Source of the DNA: an uncultured Vicinamibacterales bacterium
GTDB taxonomy: Bacteria > Acidobacteriota > Vicinamibacteria > Vicinamibacterales > UBA8438
Length of the DNA stretch: 64,000 bases
Direction: 5' to 3'
Assembly (NCBI GenBank): GCA_958295905.1
Contig: OY282382.1
Coordinates: forward strand, 2,628,001-2,692,000
Shown here: positions 17,826 to 26,787 of the stretch, piece after piece
Layout of the letters: each line of letters opens with the position of its first letter
Numbering within the stretch: position 1 is the stretch's first letter
Translations under genes and position numbers: made by a program
Notes under the pieces: generated by a model
Told to the model about the DNA's origin: nothing
The model's database searches: none
Seen by the model: only the letters and a program-made list of their open reading frames with translations

Positions 17826-20282
17826 ATGATGCCGGCTGTTGCGCAACGGACTCGTCTCGGGGAGGCCGCGGTCGTGGCCGGGCTGCTGGCGCCGGCCCTC
17901 GCCGCCACCGGGGCGCCGGCCCAGCCGGCCGCCGCCGACCTGCTCGCGGCCACCGTCGACCGGTACTGCGTGACCTGCCACAACGACAGGCTGCTCACCG
18001 CCGGGCTGAGCCTGGACGGCCGGGACCTTTCCGCGGTCGGCGATCATGCGGAGGTGTGGGAGAAGGTCGTGGCGAAGCTGCGCACCCGATCCATGCCGCC
18101 GGTCGGCCGTCCGAGGCCCGACGCCGGGACCTACGACCGGGTCGCGGGATGGCTCGAGTCCGAGATCGACCGCGTCGCCCTCGTCGCGCCGGACCCCGGA
18201 CGCACGCAGGCCGTGCATCGCCTGAACCGGGCCGAGTACGCCAACGCGGTGCGGGACCTGCTGGCGGTGGACGTCGACGTCGACAACCTGCTGCCGGCCG
18301 ACGACTTCGACGAGTACGGCTTCGACAACAACGCCGACGTGCTGACGGTGTCGTCCGCGCTGATGGCGCGCTACCTGTCGGCCGCGCGCAAGATCGCGCG
18401 GACCGCCCTCGGCGAGGCCCCGCTGGGGCCGGCGACGGAGACCTACAAGGTCCCGATCCTGCTGCTGCAGGACGACCGGATGAGCGAGGACCTGCCGTTC
18501 GGGTCGCGGGGGGGCATCGCCGTCCGGCACGTCTTCCCCGTCGACGGCGAGTACGACCTGGAGATCCGCCTGCACCGGAACTACGTGAACTACGTGCGCG
18601 GCATGGGCTCGCGCCACGAGCTCGAGGTCCGGCTGGACGGCGTCCTCGTCCGCACGTTCGTCTTCGGCGGCGAGGAGCCGGAGGGCGTGCAGGCCCCGGC
18701 CAGCTACGGCGGCAACCAGTTCGGCGATCCCGAGTGGGAAGAGTACATGCTCTTCGCCGACGCCAACATGCGGGTGCGTTTCCGCGCCGAGGCGGGCCCG
18801 CGCGTCGTCGGGGTTTCCTTCGTGCGGCGGTTCACCGAGCCCGAAGGGGTGCTGCAGCCCCGCCAGAGCGTGTTCGCGGTCGCCGTGAACGAGATGCGCG
18901 ACGGCAACGCGGCGGTCGAGCACGTCGTCGTCGGCGGCCCCTACGCCGCGGGCGGGCCGGGGGACACCCCGAGCCGCCGCGCCATCTTCGCCTGCCGGCC
19001 CGAGAGCGGCGCCCCGGCCGACGAGGAGCGGTGCGCGCGGACGATTCTCGGCTCGCTGGCCCGGCGCGCCTACCGCCGGCCCGTCGATGCCGGCGACCTC
19101 GACACCCTGATGCAGTTCTACCGGGCCGGCCGCGCCGGCGGCAGCTTCGACGCCGGCGTCCAGTTGGCCCTCGAGCGCGTGCTCATCGCCCCGGACTTCC
19201 TGTTCCGGGTGGTCCGCGACCCCGTCGACGCCGCGCCGGCCGCCGCCTACGCCCTGAGCGACCTCGATCTCGCTTCGCGTCTCTCGTTCTTCCTGTGGTC
19301 GAGCGGCCCCGACGACGATCTGCTCGCCCTCGCCGAAGCGGGCCGGCTTCGAGACCCCGCGGCGCTCGAGCGGCAGGCGCGGCGCATGCTGGCCGACCCG
19401 CGGGCGACCCGGCTCGTGCGGAACTTCGCCGGCCAGTGGCTGTATCTGCGCAACCTGCGCAGCGTCGTCCCCGACGCCATCACCTTCCCCGAGTTCGACG
19501 AGAACCTTCGCGAGGCGTTCCGGGAAGAGACCGAGCTGTTTGTCGACAGCCTGCTGCGGGAGGACCGCAGCGTGCTCGACCTGCTCGGGGCCGACTATAC
19601 GTTCGTCAACGAGCGGCTCGCCGCCCACTACGGCATCCCCAACGTCTACGGCAGCCACTTCCGGCGGGTGCGCCTGGACGACGAGCTGGCCGAGCGCCGG
19701 GGCGGCATCTTCGGGCACGGCAGCGTGCTGACGGTGACGTCGTATCCGAACCGGACGTCGCCGGTGCTGCGCGGCAAGTGGATGCTGACCAACATTCTCG
19801 GGACCCCCCCGCCCCCGCCGCCGGCCGACGTGCCCGACCTGCCGGAGCGGGGCGCGGACGGCCGGGCCGCCACCGTGCGCGACCGGCTGGCGCGCCATCG
19901 CGAGAGCCCCGCGTGCTCGGTGTGCCACGCCCCGATGGACCCGCTGGGGCTGGCCCTCGAGAACTACGACGCGGTGGGGCGCTGGCGCACGACGGGGACG
20001 GCGGGCCTGCCCATCGATTCGACGGGGCGGTTGCCCGACGGCACCGCGTTCGAAGGGCCGATCGGGCTCCGCTCGCTGCTGCTCGAGCGGCGCCACCAGT
20101 TCGCGGCCACCCTGACCGAGAAGCTCCTGGCCTACGGGCTGGGGCGGGGGCCGGAGCACTACGACCGTCCCACCGTGCGGGCGATCACCCGCGGGGCGGC
20201 TTCGGAGAATTACCGCTGGTCGTCTATCATTGTCGGCATCGTGAAGAGCACACCGTTCCGGATGCGGAGGTCTGAATCATGA
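17826..20282 (+). CDS. DUF1592-family cytochrome c protein (DUF1587/1592/1588/1585)
   Basis: The tandem ATGATG at 17826 follows GGGAGGGCTG and gives 818 residues with a signal peptide (cleavage near GAPAQ). A haem site CVTCH (48-52) opens the protein; a second CxxCH, CSVCH, lies near residue 700. The usual order of planctomycete/acidobacterial domains is visible: DUF1587 (HRLNRAEYANAVRDLLAVD), DUF1595/DUF1592 in the middle (ALERVLIAPDFLFR; LASRLSFFLWSS), DUF1588 (GSVLTVTSYPNRTSPVLRG) and DUF1585 (EKLLAYGLGR). It overlaps the DUF1552 gene by ATGA, so the two are translated together. Role unknown; an exported electron-transfer complex is the usual guess. Confidence 0.9.
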   Translation: MMPAVAQRTRLGEAAVVAGLLAPALAATGAPAQPAAADLLAATVDRYCVTCHNDRLLTAGLSLDGRDLSAVGDHAEVWEKVVAKLRTRSMPPVGRPRPDAGTYDRVAGWLESEIDRVALVAPDPGRTQAVHRLNRAEYANAVRDLLAVDVDVDNLLPADDFDEYGFDNNADVLTVSSALMARYLSAARKIARTALGEAPLGPATETYKVPILLLQDDRMSEDLPFGSRGGIAVRHVFPVDGEYDLEIRLHRNYVNYVRGMGSRHELEVRLDGVLVRTFVFGGEEPEGVQAPASYGGNQFGDPEWEEYMLFADANMRVRFRAEAGPRVVGVSFVRRFTEPEGVLQPRQSVFAVAVNEMRDGNAAVEHVVVGGPYAAGGPGDTPSRRAIFACRPESGAPADEERCARTILGSLARRAYRRPVDAGDLDTLMQFYRAGRAGGSFDAGVQLALERVLIAPDFLFRVVRDPVDAAPAAAYALSDLDLASRLSFFLWSSGPDDDLLALAEAGRLRDPAALERQARRMLADPRATRLVRNFAGQWLYLRNLRSVVPDAITFPEFDENLREAFREETELFVDSLLREDRSVLDLLGADYTFVNERLAAHYGIPNVYGSHFRRVRLDDELAERRGGIFGHGSVLTVTSYPNRTSPVLRGKWMLTNILGTPPPPPPADVPDLPERGADGRAATVRDRLARHRESPACSVCHAPMDPLGLALENYDAVGRWRTTGTAGLPIDSTGRLPDGTAFEGPIGLRSLLLERRHQFAATLTEKLLAYGLGRGPEHYDRPTVRAITRGAASENYRWSSIIVGIVKSTPFRMRRSES

Positions 20283-21613
20283 TCATCACCCAGAAGGCGC
20301 TTCCCCGTCGTACCGTGCTCCGAGGGCTCGGAGCCTCGCTGGCGTTGCCATTGCTCGACGGGATGGCGCCGGCGTTCGCGGCCCTGCGCACCACCGCGGC
20401 GGCCCCGGTGCGCCGTCTCGGCGTGGTGTACGTCCCCAACGGGATGATGATGCCGCACTGGACACCGCCGGCCGAAGGCGCCGGCTTCGAGTTCCCGACC
20501 ATCCTCAAGCCGCTCGAGCCGTTCCGCCCGCACGTCCAGGTGCTGTCGGGCCTGCGCGGCGTCGAGAGCGAGGGGCCGCACGCCCGCGCCTCGACCCGGT
20601 TCCTCACCGGGGTGCCGTCGAAGCCGGACGACGGCTCGGACCTGCGGGGCGGGGTCTCGATGGACCAGCTCGCGGGTCGCGCGCACGGCCGCGAGACGCA
20701 GCTCGCGACCCTCGAACTCGCCCTCGACGGGCGCGACTTCGCGGGGTCGTGCGACGACGGCTTCAGTTGCGCGTACACCAACACCATCGCCTGGGCCAAC
20801 GACGTGACTCCGCTGCCGATGGAGAACAACCCGCGGGCGGTGTTCGAGCGCCTGTTCGGCGACACCGGCAGCACCGACCCCGCGATTCGCCGGGCGCGGC
20901 TCGCCAGGGACGCCAGCCTCCTCGACTCGGTGACGGACCGCGCCGCCGACCTGTCGCGCCAGCTCGGGGCCGGCGACCAGGCGAAGCTGAGCCAGTACCT
21001 CGACGCGGTGCGGGACATCGAGCGCCGCATCCAGATGGCCGAGGCCCAGAGCGACCGCGAGCTGCCGGTGGTCGCCCAGCCCGCCGGCATTCCGGGGAGC
21101 GTCGGCGAGCACGCGAAGCTGATGTTCGACCTGATGGCCCTCGCCTACGAGACCGACCTCACGCGGGTCGTGACGTTCATGATGGGGCGGGAGATCACCG
21201 GCCGGACGTACGCCGAGATCGGGGTCCCCGACGCCCACCATCCGATCTCGCACCACCAGCGCGACCCCGAGAAGCTGGCCAAGCTGACGAAGATCAACCA
21301 GTACCACGTGCAGCTCTTCTCGGCCTTCGTCGAGCGGCTGGCCGCCACCCCCGACGGCGACGGCACGCTGCTCGACCACTCGATGATCGTGTACGGCGCG
21401 GGTATGGGCGACAGCAACGCCCACGCCTCGACCAACCTGCCGATCCTCCTCGCGGGCGGCGGGGCGGGCACCGGCGGGCGGCACGTGAAGTACCCCGAGG
21501 ACACGCCGCTGGCCAACCTCCACCTGAGCCTGCTCGACAAGATGGGCGTGCCCATCGAACAGCTCGGCCACAGCGACGGCCGGCTCCCGCTCGGACCGCT
21601 GTCCGGCGTGTAG
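20279..21613 (+). CDS. DUF1552 protein, Tat-exported partner of the DUF1592 protein
   Basis: ATG 20279 overlaps the upstream stop by four bases. The 444-residue protein begins with a Tat-like leader (PRRTVLRGLGASLALPLLDG) and contains the conserved LSGLRGVES, FLTG, FSCAYTNTIAW and YGAGMGDSNAHAS motifs of DUF1552, a family related to DUF1501 and alkaline-phosphatase-fold sulfatases. This gene pair is nearly always adjacent in Acidobacteriota, Planctomycetota and Verrucomicrobiota. The function is undetermined. A GC-rich hairpin at 21675 closes the operon. Confidence 0.9.
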   Translation: MIITQKALPRRTVLRGLGASLALPLLDGMAPAFAALRTTAAAPVRRLGVVYVPNGMMMPHWTPPAEGAGFEFPTILKPLEPFRPHVQVLSGLRGVESEGPHARASTRFLTGVPSKPDDGSDLRGGVSMDQLAGRAHGRETQLATLELALDGRDFAGSCDDGFSCAYTNTIAWANDVTPLPMENNPRAVFERLFGDTGSTDPAIRRARLARDASLLDSVTDRAADLSRQLGAGDQAKLSQYLDAVRDIERRIQMAEAQSDRELPVVAQPAGIPGSVGEHAKLMFDLMALAYETDLTRVVTFMMGREITGRTYAEIGVPDAHHPISHHQRDPEKLAKLTKINQYHVQLFSAFVERLAATPDGDGTLLDHSMIVYGAGMGDSNAHASTNLPILLAGGGAGTGGRHVKYPEDTPLANLHLSLLDKMGVPIEQLGHSDGRLPLGPLSGV

Positions 21614-21674
21614 CCGGCCGGCCGGCGCTCATCGTGAGGCGGCGCCGACGAATGGTGCGGATCGTGACAGGAAC

Positions 21675-21703
21675 AGGGCCGGTTCCCCCCGGGGGCCGGC
21701 CCT
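21675..21703 (+). terminator. Hairpin after the DUF1552 gene
   Basis: AGGGCCGG (21675-21682) pairs with CCGGCCCT (21696-21703), 62 bases after the stop. The tail TCGTCGTC is not a T-run, so factor-independent termination is uncertain. Confidence 0.4.
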
Positions 21704-21867
21704 TCGTCGTCGGAGGGATGGAAGACACACGCCGGCGACGGGTTTTCTCGGGCCGGGCGAACGCCTCTGTAGTGCTGATTGGGTGCGCCTCGTGGTCCCA
21801 CGTCTCCGAGGTCAACCGAATCCAAAGTTCCCAGCGGTCGCATCGCCATGCTCTGCCCACCTTCTTT

Positions 21868-22142
21868 GCGACGCCGCGTTGCGCACCGAGCTCCCGCGGA
21901 ACTTCCTGACCATCCGTTCGAGGCGTAGCGGGGAGGGCCCGGGTCTTCAAGAACCGCGGCGACCATCGCGGGTGGTTCGGCGCCGACCATCCCGCCCCTC
22001 ATCTTGCGACGCCGCGTTGCGCACCGAGCTGCCCGCGGAACTTCCTGACCATCCGTTCGAGGCGTAGCTGGGAGGGCCGGGTCTTCAAGAACCGCGGCGA
22101 CCATCGCGGGGTGGTTCGGCGCCGACCATCCCGCCGCCCCTC
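21868..22142. repeat. Two tandem ~138-bp repeats upstream of the Uma2 gene
   Basis: GCGACGCCGCGTTGCGCACC begins at 21868 and again at 22006; both units continue with TTCCTGACCATCCGTTCGAG, TCTTCAAGAACCGCGGCGAC and CGGCGCCGACCATCCCGC with few differences. The gap 21614-22150 holds nothing else but the hairpin above. The second copy ends about 8 bases before the Uma2 start. Confidence 0.85.
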
Positions 22143-22150
22143 GTGGTACG

Positions 22151-22909
22151 ATGGCGCTTCCGGCCATGGCGACCCTGAACATCCCGTCCCCGCGACCACG
22201 CAACGGCGGCGTGCCGGCCGCGGCGTCCGGGTCCGCGCTGGAGAACGGCGACCGGCTGACTCGAGGCGAGTTCGAGCGCCGGTACGACGCGCGGCCGGAC
22301 ATCAAGAAGGCGGAGCTGATCGAAGGGGTCGTCTACAGGCCGTCACCCGCGCGCTACGGGAGCCATGCCCGGCCGCACGCGGCCACGATGACGTGGCTGG
22401 GGACCTACGCCGCGTCGACGCCGGGGGTGCGGGTCGCCGACAACCCCACGGTGCGCCTGGATCTCGACAACGAGCCGCAGCCGGACGCCGCGTTGTTCAT
22501 CGATCCGGGCGCCGGCGGGCAGGTGCGGTTGAGTGACGACGACTACCTCGAGGGCGCGCCGGAGCTGATTGCCGAGATTGCCGCCAGCAGCGCGTCCTAC
22601 GACTTGCACGACAAGTTCCATGCCTACCGGCGCAACGGCGTGCGCGAGTACCTGGTCTGGCGCACGCTGGACCGGCGCATCGACTGGTTCGAGCTCGTGG
22701 ACGGCGCCTACCGACCTCTTCAGCCCGACGCGTCCGGTCTCGTGCGCAGCAAGGTGTTTCCGGGGCTGCGCTTGGCGATCGATGCGATGCTGCAGGGGGA
22801 TCTGGCCGCGGTGCTGCGCGAGCTGCAGCGCGGGCTGCGCGGGGCCGCCCACACCGTCTACATCACGAGCTTGGCGGGTGCCGGGCCGTCTCGTGACGCC
22901 GCGGGCTGA
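22151..22909 (+). CDS. Uma2 family (DUF820) PD-(D/E)XK-fold protein
   Basis: 252 residues from ATG 22151; ATG 22166 is likely if the extended -10 TGGTACGAT (22144-22152) is used. The Uma2 core is intact: AELIEGVVYRPSPA, PTVRLDLDNEPQPDAALFIDP, APELIAEIAASSASYDLHDKFHAYRRNGVREYLVW, holding the D-x18-E-I and K catalytic pattern of a restriction-like nuclease fold. A C-terminal helical tail follows. Uma2 genes are abundant and mobile in Acidobacteriota and Cyanobacteria, with no settled function. The first 35 residues are low-complexity and may not be translated. Confidence 0.85.
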   Translation: MALPAMATLNIPSPRPRNGGVPAAASGSALENGDRLTRGEFERRYDARPDIKKAELIEGVVYRPSPARYGSHARPHAATMTWLGTYAASTPGVRVADNPTVRLDLDNEPQPDAALFIDPGAGGQVRLSDDDYLEGAPELIAEIAASSASYDLHDKFHAYRRNGVREYLVWRTLDRRIDWFELVDGAYRPLQPDASGLVRSKVFPGLRLAIDAMLQGDLAAVLRELQRGLRGAAHTVYITSLAGAGPSRDAAG

Positions 22910-23090
22910 CCCGCGGTCAGCGCCACCGGCGTGACAAGGGGCAACCCCCGGCGGGGAGCGGCGTCAGGATCGAGACTTCCCGCTGCGACCGGCCTCGTCC
23001 GTTCCCGTCGGGGAGTGGCGGCATGACCGAGACATCCCGCTACGACCGGCCTCGTCCGTGTTTATAGGATCGCCGCCCGCCAGTGCTGGG

Positions 23091-23220
23091 TGCACGTCAA
23101 GACAGTGAGGCACCGCCGCCGGAGGTATCCGGCGCGCTGGCCCCGAGGCGCCCCTTGGCGCCAAAGCCCACCAGGCCCGTTCGGAGGGCCTCGATGCCGA
23201 GAACGGGACCGAAATCGCCA
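23091..23220. repeat. Dispersed ~125-bp repeat, copy 1
   Basis: From TGCACGTCAAG through GAGGC-CCGCCG to CCTCGATGCCGAGAACG and ATCGCCA the sequence matches 43068-43188 with scattered changes. The spacer 22910-23246 also has a shorter direct repeat (CGACCGGCCTCGTCCGT near 22997 and 23042). No gene is supported in it. Confidence 0.7.
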
Positions 23221-23246
23221 CCCCTGACGGTTCCAGGGGCAGTCGT

Positions 23247-23657
23247 CTAATCCGAGGTGCACCCGCCGGTCCCCGCGTGCTTGATCCGTACGTGCGGGAG
23301 ATTCGGGCTTGCCGGGTCCACCGTCACCTCGCGGCGGCCCGGATTCACCACGAGGTCCATGTCTTCCATCGGCACGGCGCCCAACAGTACTTCGTCCCCG
23401 AGAACCAGGGCGCCCACGTAGCAGAATCGCCGGCCGAAGGTCACCTTCAGCGGTCCGACGTAGGGGACGCGCATCTTGCGCCCATCCGCCACCGAGACCT
23501 CCCGCATGGATTCCGGTTCCAGGCTCAGTTGCAGCGTGACATGCTCGGGAATGCACAACATGAGGGCGCCGGTGTCCGCCAGGGCGCGAACCCGCACCGC
23601 CGTCAGATCCGGCCGCCGCGGGTTGCCGAGCTCGATGTCCGCGTACACGTTCCCCAT
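23247..23657 (-). CDS. Clan-AA retropepsin-like aspartic protease
   Basis: ATG 23657 is preceded by CGAGGACTGGC; the longer frame upstream has no signal of coding. The 136-residue protein has the single-lobe aspartic protease pattern: ALADTGALMLCIPE (about 28-41) with the D-T-G-A catalytic loop, a second beta hairpin VPYVGPLKVTFGRRFCYVGALVLGDEVLLGAVPMEDMDLVVNP, and a C-terminal strand. Such small proteins act as dimers. In many bacteria they occur alone or with PIN-like genes and their targets are unknown. No partner is adjacent here, and repeats lie on both sides. Confidence 0.75.
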   Translation of the reverse strand: MGNVYADIELGNPRRPDLTAVRVRALADTGALMLCIPEHVTLQLSLEPESMREVSVADGRKMRVPYVGPLKVTFGRRFCYVGALVLGDEVLLGAVPMEDMDLVVNPGRREVTVDPASPNLPHVRIKHAGTGGCTSD

Positions 23658-23726
23658 GCCAGTCCTCGTTTCGAGTGTAGCAGACCGCGGGCAGGGGCGA
23701 CGGTCGGGCGCGTCGGGCGTCCGCAC

Positions 23727-24003
23727 TGAAGCAGCGGTGGCTCTGCGACGGTCGGCGGTCCCTGGGTGCGCGCAAGGAACAATTTCCTTCAGAGGCCGTT
23801 ATCACGCCGTCATGGGATCGACGCCAAAGGCGACAGATGCGCGGCATGGAGGCGGCCGAAGTGAAACGGCGCCACGAAACCGATGCAGCGAACCGGGAGT
23901 TTATTCTTGCGCCGATCCTGGGGTCGATCAGACCGGCGGCCGCCGCCTGCGGAGCGGGAAAGGCGGTGGCTTCTGCGACCGTCGGCGGTTCCTTGGGTCC
24001 CTG
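23727..24003. repeat. Imperfect direct repeat pair
   Basis: GCGGTGGCT-CTGCGAC and GTCGGCGGT-CC-TGGGT occur at about 23732-23767 and again at 23963-24000. Between them lies a stretch encoding TDAANREFILAPILGSI in one plus-strand frame, which may be a gene scrap but is too short to name. Confidence 0.5.
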
Positions 24004-24091
24004 GGGCGGGTCGTGTCGCCGTCGCCGCCCTCGGGAGTACCCGTCTTCTCAGGGGTGCCCCCGGCGATCTACGCTAGGAGCTTGCGCCGTA

Positions 24092-24135
24092 GAAGTTTCG
24101 CGTCAGCGAAACTTCCGACGCGACCGTAAGGTCGC
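24092..24135. other. Two adjacent tetraloop hairpins
   Basis: GAAGTTTCGC (24092-24101) and GCGAAACTTC (24106-24115) form a perfect 10-bp stem with loop GTCA. GCGACC (24120-24125) and GGTCGC (24130-24135) form a 6-bp stem with the GNRA loop GTAA. They sit directly before the AT-rich inverted-end element and a REP-like sequence, making 24060-24335 strongly structured. No T-run follows. Confidence 0.6.
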
Positions 24136-24138
24136 GCT

Positions 24139-24250
24139 GGGAGTCTGCGCTGCAGAACGGTTTTGGGTCCGATTTGGCACAATATGTAGCGGTCAATCAC
24201 CAGAGCTTGCGCAACATATGGTGGTCATAATTTCCTGCGGCGCAGACTCC
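24139..24250 (+). mobile_element. AT-rich MITE-like element, copy 1
   Basis: The ends GGAGTCTGCGCTGCAG and CTGCGGCGCAGACTCC are inverted repeats with one mismatch. The 112-bp interior includes GGTCCGATTTGGCACAATAT and ATAATTTCCTGC and is far richer in A/T than its surroundings. A second copy lies inverted at 30605. There is no reading frame, so it would need a transposase in trans. Its right end forms a perfect palindrome with the next repeat (CGCAGACTCC/GGAGTCTGCG). Confidence 0.75.
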
Positions 24251-24252
24251 TA

Positions 24253-24333
24253 GGAGTCTGCGCGGTAGCACGGCGCGGACTGCTGGAGGGTTGGTTGGGC
24301 GGCCATCGGAGCCGCAGGCGGCGATTGCCGGGC
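24253..24333 (+). repeat. Double-hairpin REP-like repeat, copy a
   Basis: First arm pair GGAGTCTGCGC / GCGCGGACT, then GGTTGGTTGGGCGG, then CCATCGGAGCCGCAGG and GCGATTGCCGGGC. The same order of parts recurs at 26663 and, in part, at 58101, 61690 and 62839. Confidence 0.7.
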
Positions 24334-24423
24334 TATGGGCGATCCGAGACCGGTCCGGCGCGCCGCGCGTCCACTTGCGCGGCGAGACGAGGGGTGCTCG
24401 GGAAACGGACAGGAGACAGTTCC

Positions 24424-26418
24424 ATGCGATTCATCACGGGAAGGCGTACGGCCTTCGGCCACGCGTCTCGCATCGGCAGGGTGGTCGCGGCGCTCGTCGC
24501 CGCCGCGCTGGCGTCGGCGCCGGCGGTGGGGCAGGAGGCGGGGAGGAGCGCCGCCGCCGACTGGCCGACCTACAACCGCGACCTCGCGGGGACGCGCTAC
24601 TCGCCCCTCGACCAGATCGACACCGGGAACGTCGCCTCGCTCGAGGAGGTGTGGTCGTACCGGTTCCATCCCGAGGACGGGTTCATCGAGGGGCCGAGCC
24701 CGGCCGAGCTGTTCCAGCAGGTCACGCCGATCGTGGTCGACGGGGTGATGTACCTCGCGGCGGGGAACCGGGTCGTCGCCCTGCGGCCCGAGACCGGCGG
24801 GGAGATCTGGCGGCACGAGCTGGCCGAGGGGCTGGCGTCGTTCCGCGGCGTCGCCTACGGGCCGGCCACCGACGCGCACGGGGCCCGCATCTATTTCACC
24901 AGCCTGTCGAAGGTCGTCGCCCTGAACGCGGAGACCGGCGAGCGCGACCCCGCGTTCGGCGACGGGGGCGAGGCGGCGCTGCGCATCCCCTACACCGGCG
25001 TGCCGGTGGTCTACGAGGACGCCCTGATTCTGGGCTCGAGCGCGTTCGGGCCGGGACAGCGGCACATCGCGCCCCATCTCAACCAGCCCCGGGGCGGGGG
25101 AGAGCCCACCCAGGCATATCCGCGGGCCCTCGACGCGACCGGCGCGCTGCTCTGGGAGTTCCCGACCCTGCCCACGGAGACCGACTTCGGCAGCGAGACC
25201 TGGGGGAACCAGAGCTGGCGCAACCGCATCGGGAACAACGTGTGGGCGTTCACCCTCACCGTCGACGAGGCGCGGGGCCTCGTCTACATGCCGGTCAGCA
25301 GCCCGGGGTCGAACTTCTACGGCGGCGACCGCCCCGGCGACAACCTCTTCGCGAACTCGACCATCGCCATCGACATCCGGACCGGCGAGCTCGAGTGGTA
25401 CTTCCAGAACATCCACCACGAGCTGTGGGACTACAACCTGCCGCCGTCGCCCGGCCTGCTCGAGATCGAGCGCGACGGCGAGCGCATCCCCGCCCTCGCG
25501 CAGGTCGGCAAGTCGGGCTGGATGTTCATCCTGAACCGCGAGACCGGCGAACCCATCCACGGCGTCGAGGAGCGGCCGGTGCCCGCGGGCGACGTGCCGG
25601 GCGAGCAGTACTCGCCGACCCAGCCCATTCCCCTCGCGCCGCCGCCGGTGGCGCGGGTCGGCATCGGTCCCGACGACATCGTCACCGCCGACGACACCAC
25701 CCCCGCGCACGCGGCGGCCTGCCGCGAGCGGTGGGACACCGTCGGCTACTACAATGCGGGGCCCTACACGCCCATTCGGCTTCAGCAGGAAGGGACCCCG
25801 CCATCGCTCGTGTTCCCCGGCACCGGGGGCGGCGTGAACTGGAACGGCACCGCCTACGACCCCGAGCTCGGCTACATCTTCGTCAATTCCAAGGACCAGC
25901 CGATCAGCGGCTGGATGGTGGAGAACGAGCTGTACGGCCCCGACGTGGATGACCAGGTGGCCTACGTCCGCGAGGCGGGTCCGCCGTTCGAGGCCCCGAT
26001 CTTCGACGCCGACGGCGAGCGTCTCGGGGCCCTGCCCTGCTTCAAGCCGCCCTGGGCGCGCCTCGTCGCGGTCGAGGCGGCCACCGGCGACATCGCGTGG
26101 GAGGCGCCCCTCGGCATCAACGAGCTGCTCCCCGAAGGCAAGCAGCGCGTCGGGAGCCGGAACGTCGGCGGCCCCATCGTCACTGCGGGCGGGCTCGTCT
26201 TCGTCGGCGCCACCCTCGACCGCCGGTTCCGCGCATTCGACGCCCGCACCGGCGACGAGCTGTGGTCGGCCGCGTTCGAGTACAACGTGGAGGCCGTCCC
26301 CATCACCTACGCGGGGAACGACGACCGGCAGTACGTCGCGGCCAACGTCTCGGCCCCGGCGGGCGGCGAGCCCCGCGGCAACGAGCGGCTGGTGGTGTTC
26401 GCGCTGCCCGGGCAGTAG
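24424..26418 (+). CDS. PQQ-dependent dehydrogenase (quinoprotein propeller), secreted
   Basis: ATG 24424 follows AGGAGACAGTTCC. 664 residues with a signal peptide (cleavage near AVGQE). Quinoprotein hallmarks include DWPTYNRDLAGTRYSPLDQI at the start of the propeller, W-motifs such as TGGEIWRHEL, TGELEWYFQNIHHELWDYNLP and TGDIAWEAPLG, the metal-region ANSTIAID, and FVNSKD. The layout is closest to membrane or periplasmic glucose/alcohol dehydrogenases without a haem domain. It would oxidise a sugar or alcohol in the periplasm and pass electrons to a separate cytochrome or quinone. No pqq synthesis genes are in the window. Confidence 0.9.
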   Translation: MRFITGRRTAFGHASRIGRVVAALVAAALASAPAVGQEAGRSAAADWPTYNRDLAGTRYSPLDQIDTGNVASLEEVWSYRFHPEDGFIEGPSPAELFQQVTPIVVDGVMYLAAGNRVVALRPETGGEIWRHELAEGLASFRGVAYGPATDAHGARIYFTSLSKVVALNAETGERDPAFGDGGEAALRIPYTGVPVVYEDALILGSSAFGPGQRHIAPHLNQPRGGGEPTQAYPRALDATGALLWEFPTLPTETDFGSETWGNQSWRNRIGNNVWAFTLTVDEARGLVYMPVSSPGSNFYGGDRPGDNLFANSTIAIDIRTGELEWYFQNIHHELWDYNLPPSPGLLEIERDGERIPALAQVGKSGWMFILNRETGEPIHGVEERPVPAGDVPGEQYSPTQPIPLAPPPVARVGIGPDDIVTADDTTPAHAAACRERWDTVGYYNAGPYTPIRLQQEGTPPSLVFPGTGGGVNWNGTAYDPELGYIFVNSKDQPISGWMVENELYGPDVDDQVAYVREAGPPFEAPIFDADGERLGALPCFKPPWARLVAVEAATGDIAWEAPLGINELLPEGKQRVGSRNVGGPIVTAGGLVFVGATLDRRFRAFDARTGDELWSAAFEYNVEAVPITYAGNDDRQYVAANVSAPAGGEPRGNERLVVFALPGQ

Positions 26419-26662
26419 GCGGACGATTGCCGGTCGCTGCGTTCGAGGCCGCCGCTTGCCGGTATCGTCGGGTGCGTTGCGCGAAGCTCGGGCGGCGTGT
26501 TGGGGCACGAGTGCTCCGGCGCGGCAAGCAACACCGGGAAGGCAGCGAGGAGCGGCCGTTGCGCTTGGCGAGCGCCTTGAGGGTGTCGACCGTGCCGGCC
26601 GGAACGTTCCCTGATCGTGAGCGTAGGCAAGTCGGGGCGCTCCAGGATGCTGTCATCATGCC

Positions 26663-26744
26663 AGGAGTTTGCGCCGTAGAACGGCGCGGATTCCTGGAGG
26701 GTTGGTTGGGCGGCAATCGGAGCCGCAGGCGACGATTGCCGGGC
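26663..26744 (+). repeat. Double-hairpin REP-like repeat, copy b
   Basis: AGGAGTTTGCGCCGTAG and ACGGCGCGGATTCCT pair as one stem; after GGTTGGTTGGGCGG, GGCAATCG (26712-26719) pairs with CGATTGCC (26732-26739). The spacer 26419-26787 holds no gene. Confidence 0.75.
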
Positions 26745-26787
26745 TGGCGCCATCGGCGTCACGCATTCGGGTTGCGGACGTCGCCGG

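Noticed and set aside
23837..24253. 138-codon frame covering the hairpins and MITE
   Set aside because: It only reads through repeats; the short TDAANREFILAPIL segment may be a gene scrap but no start or partner supports a gene.
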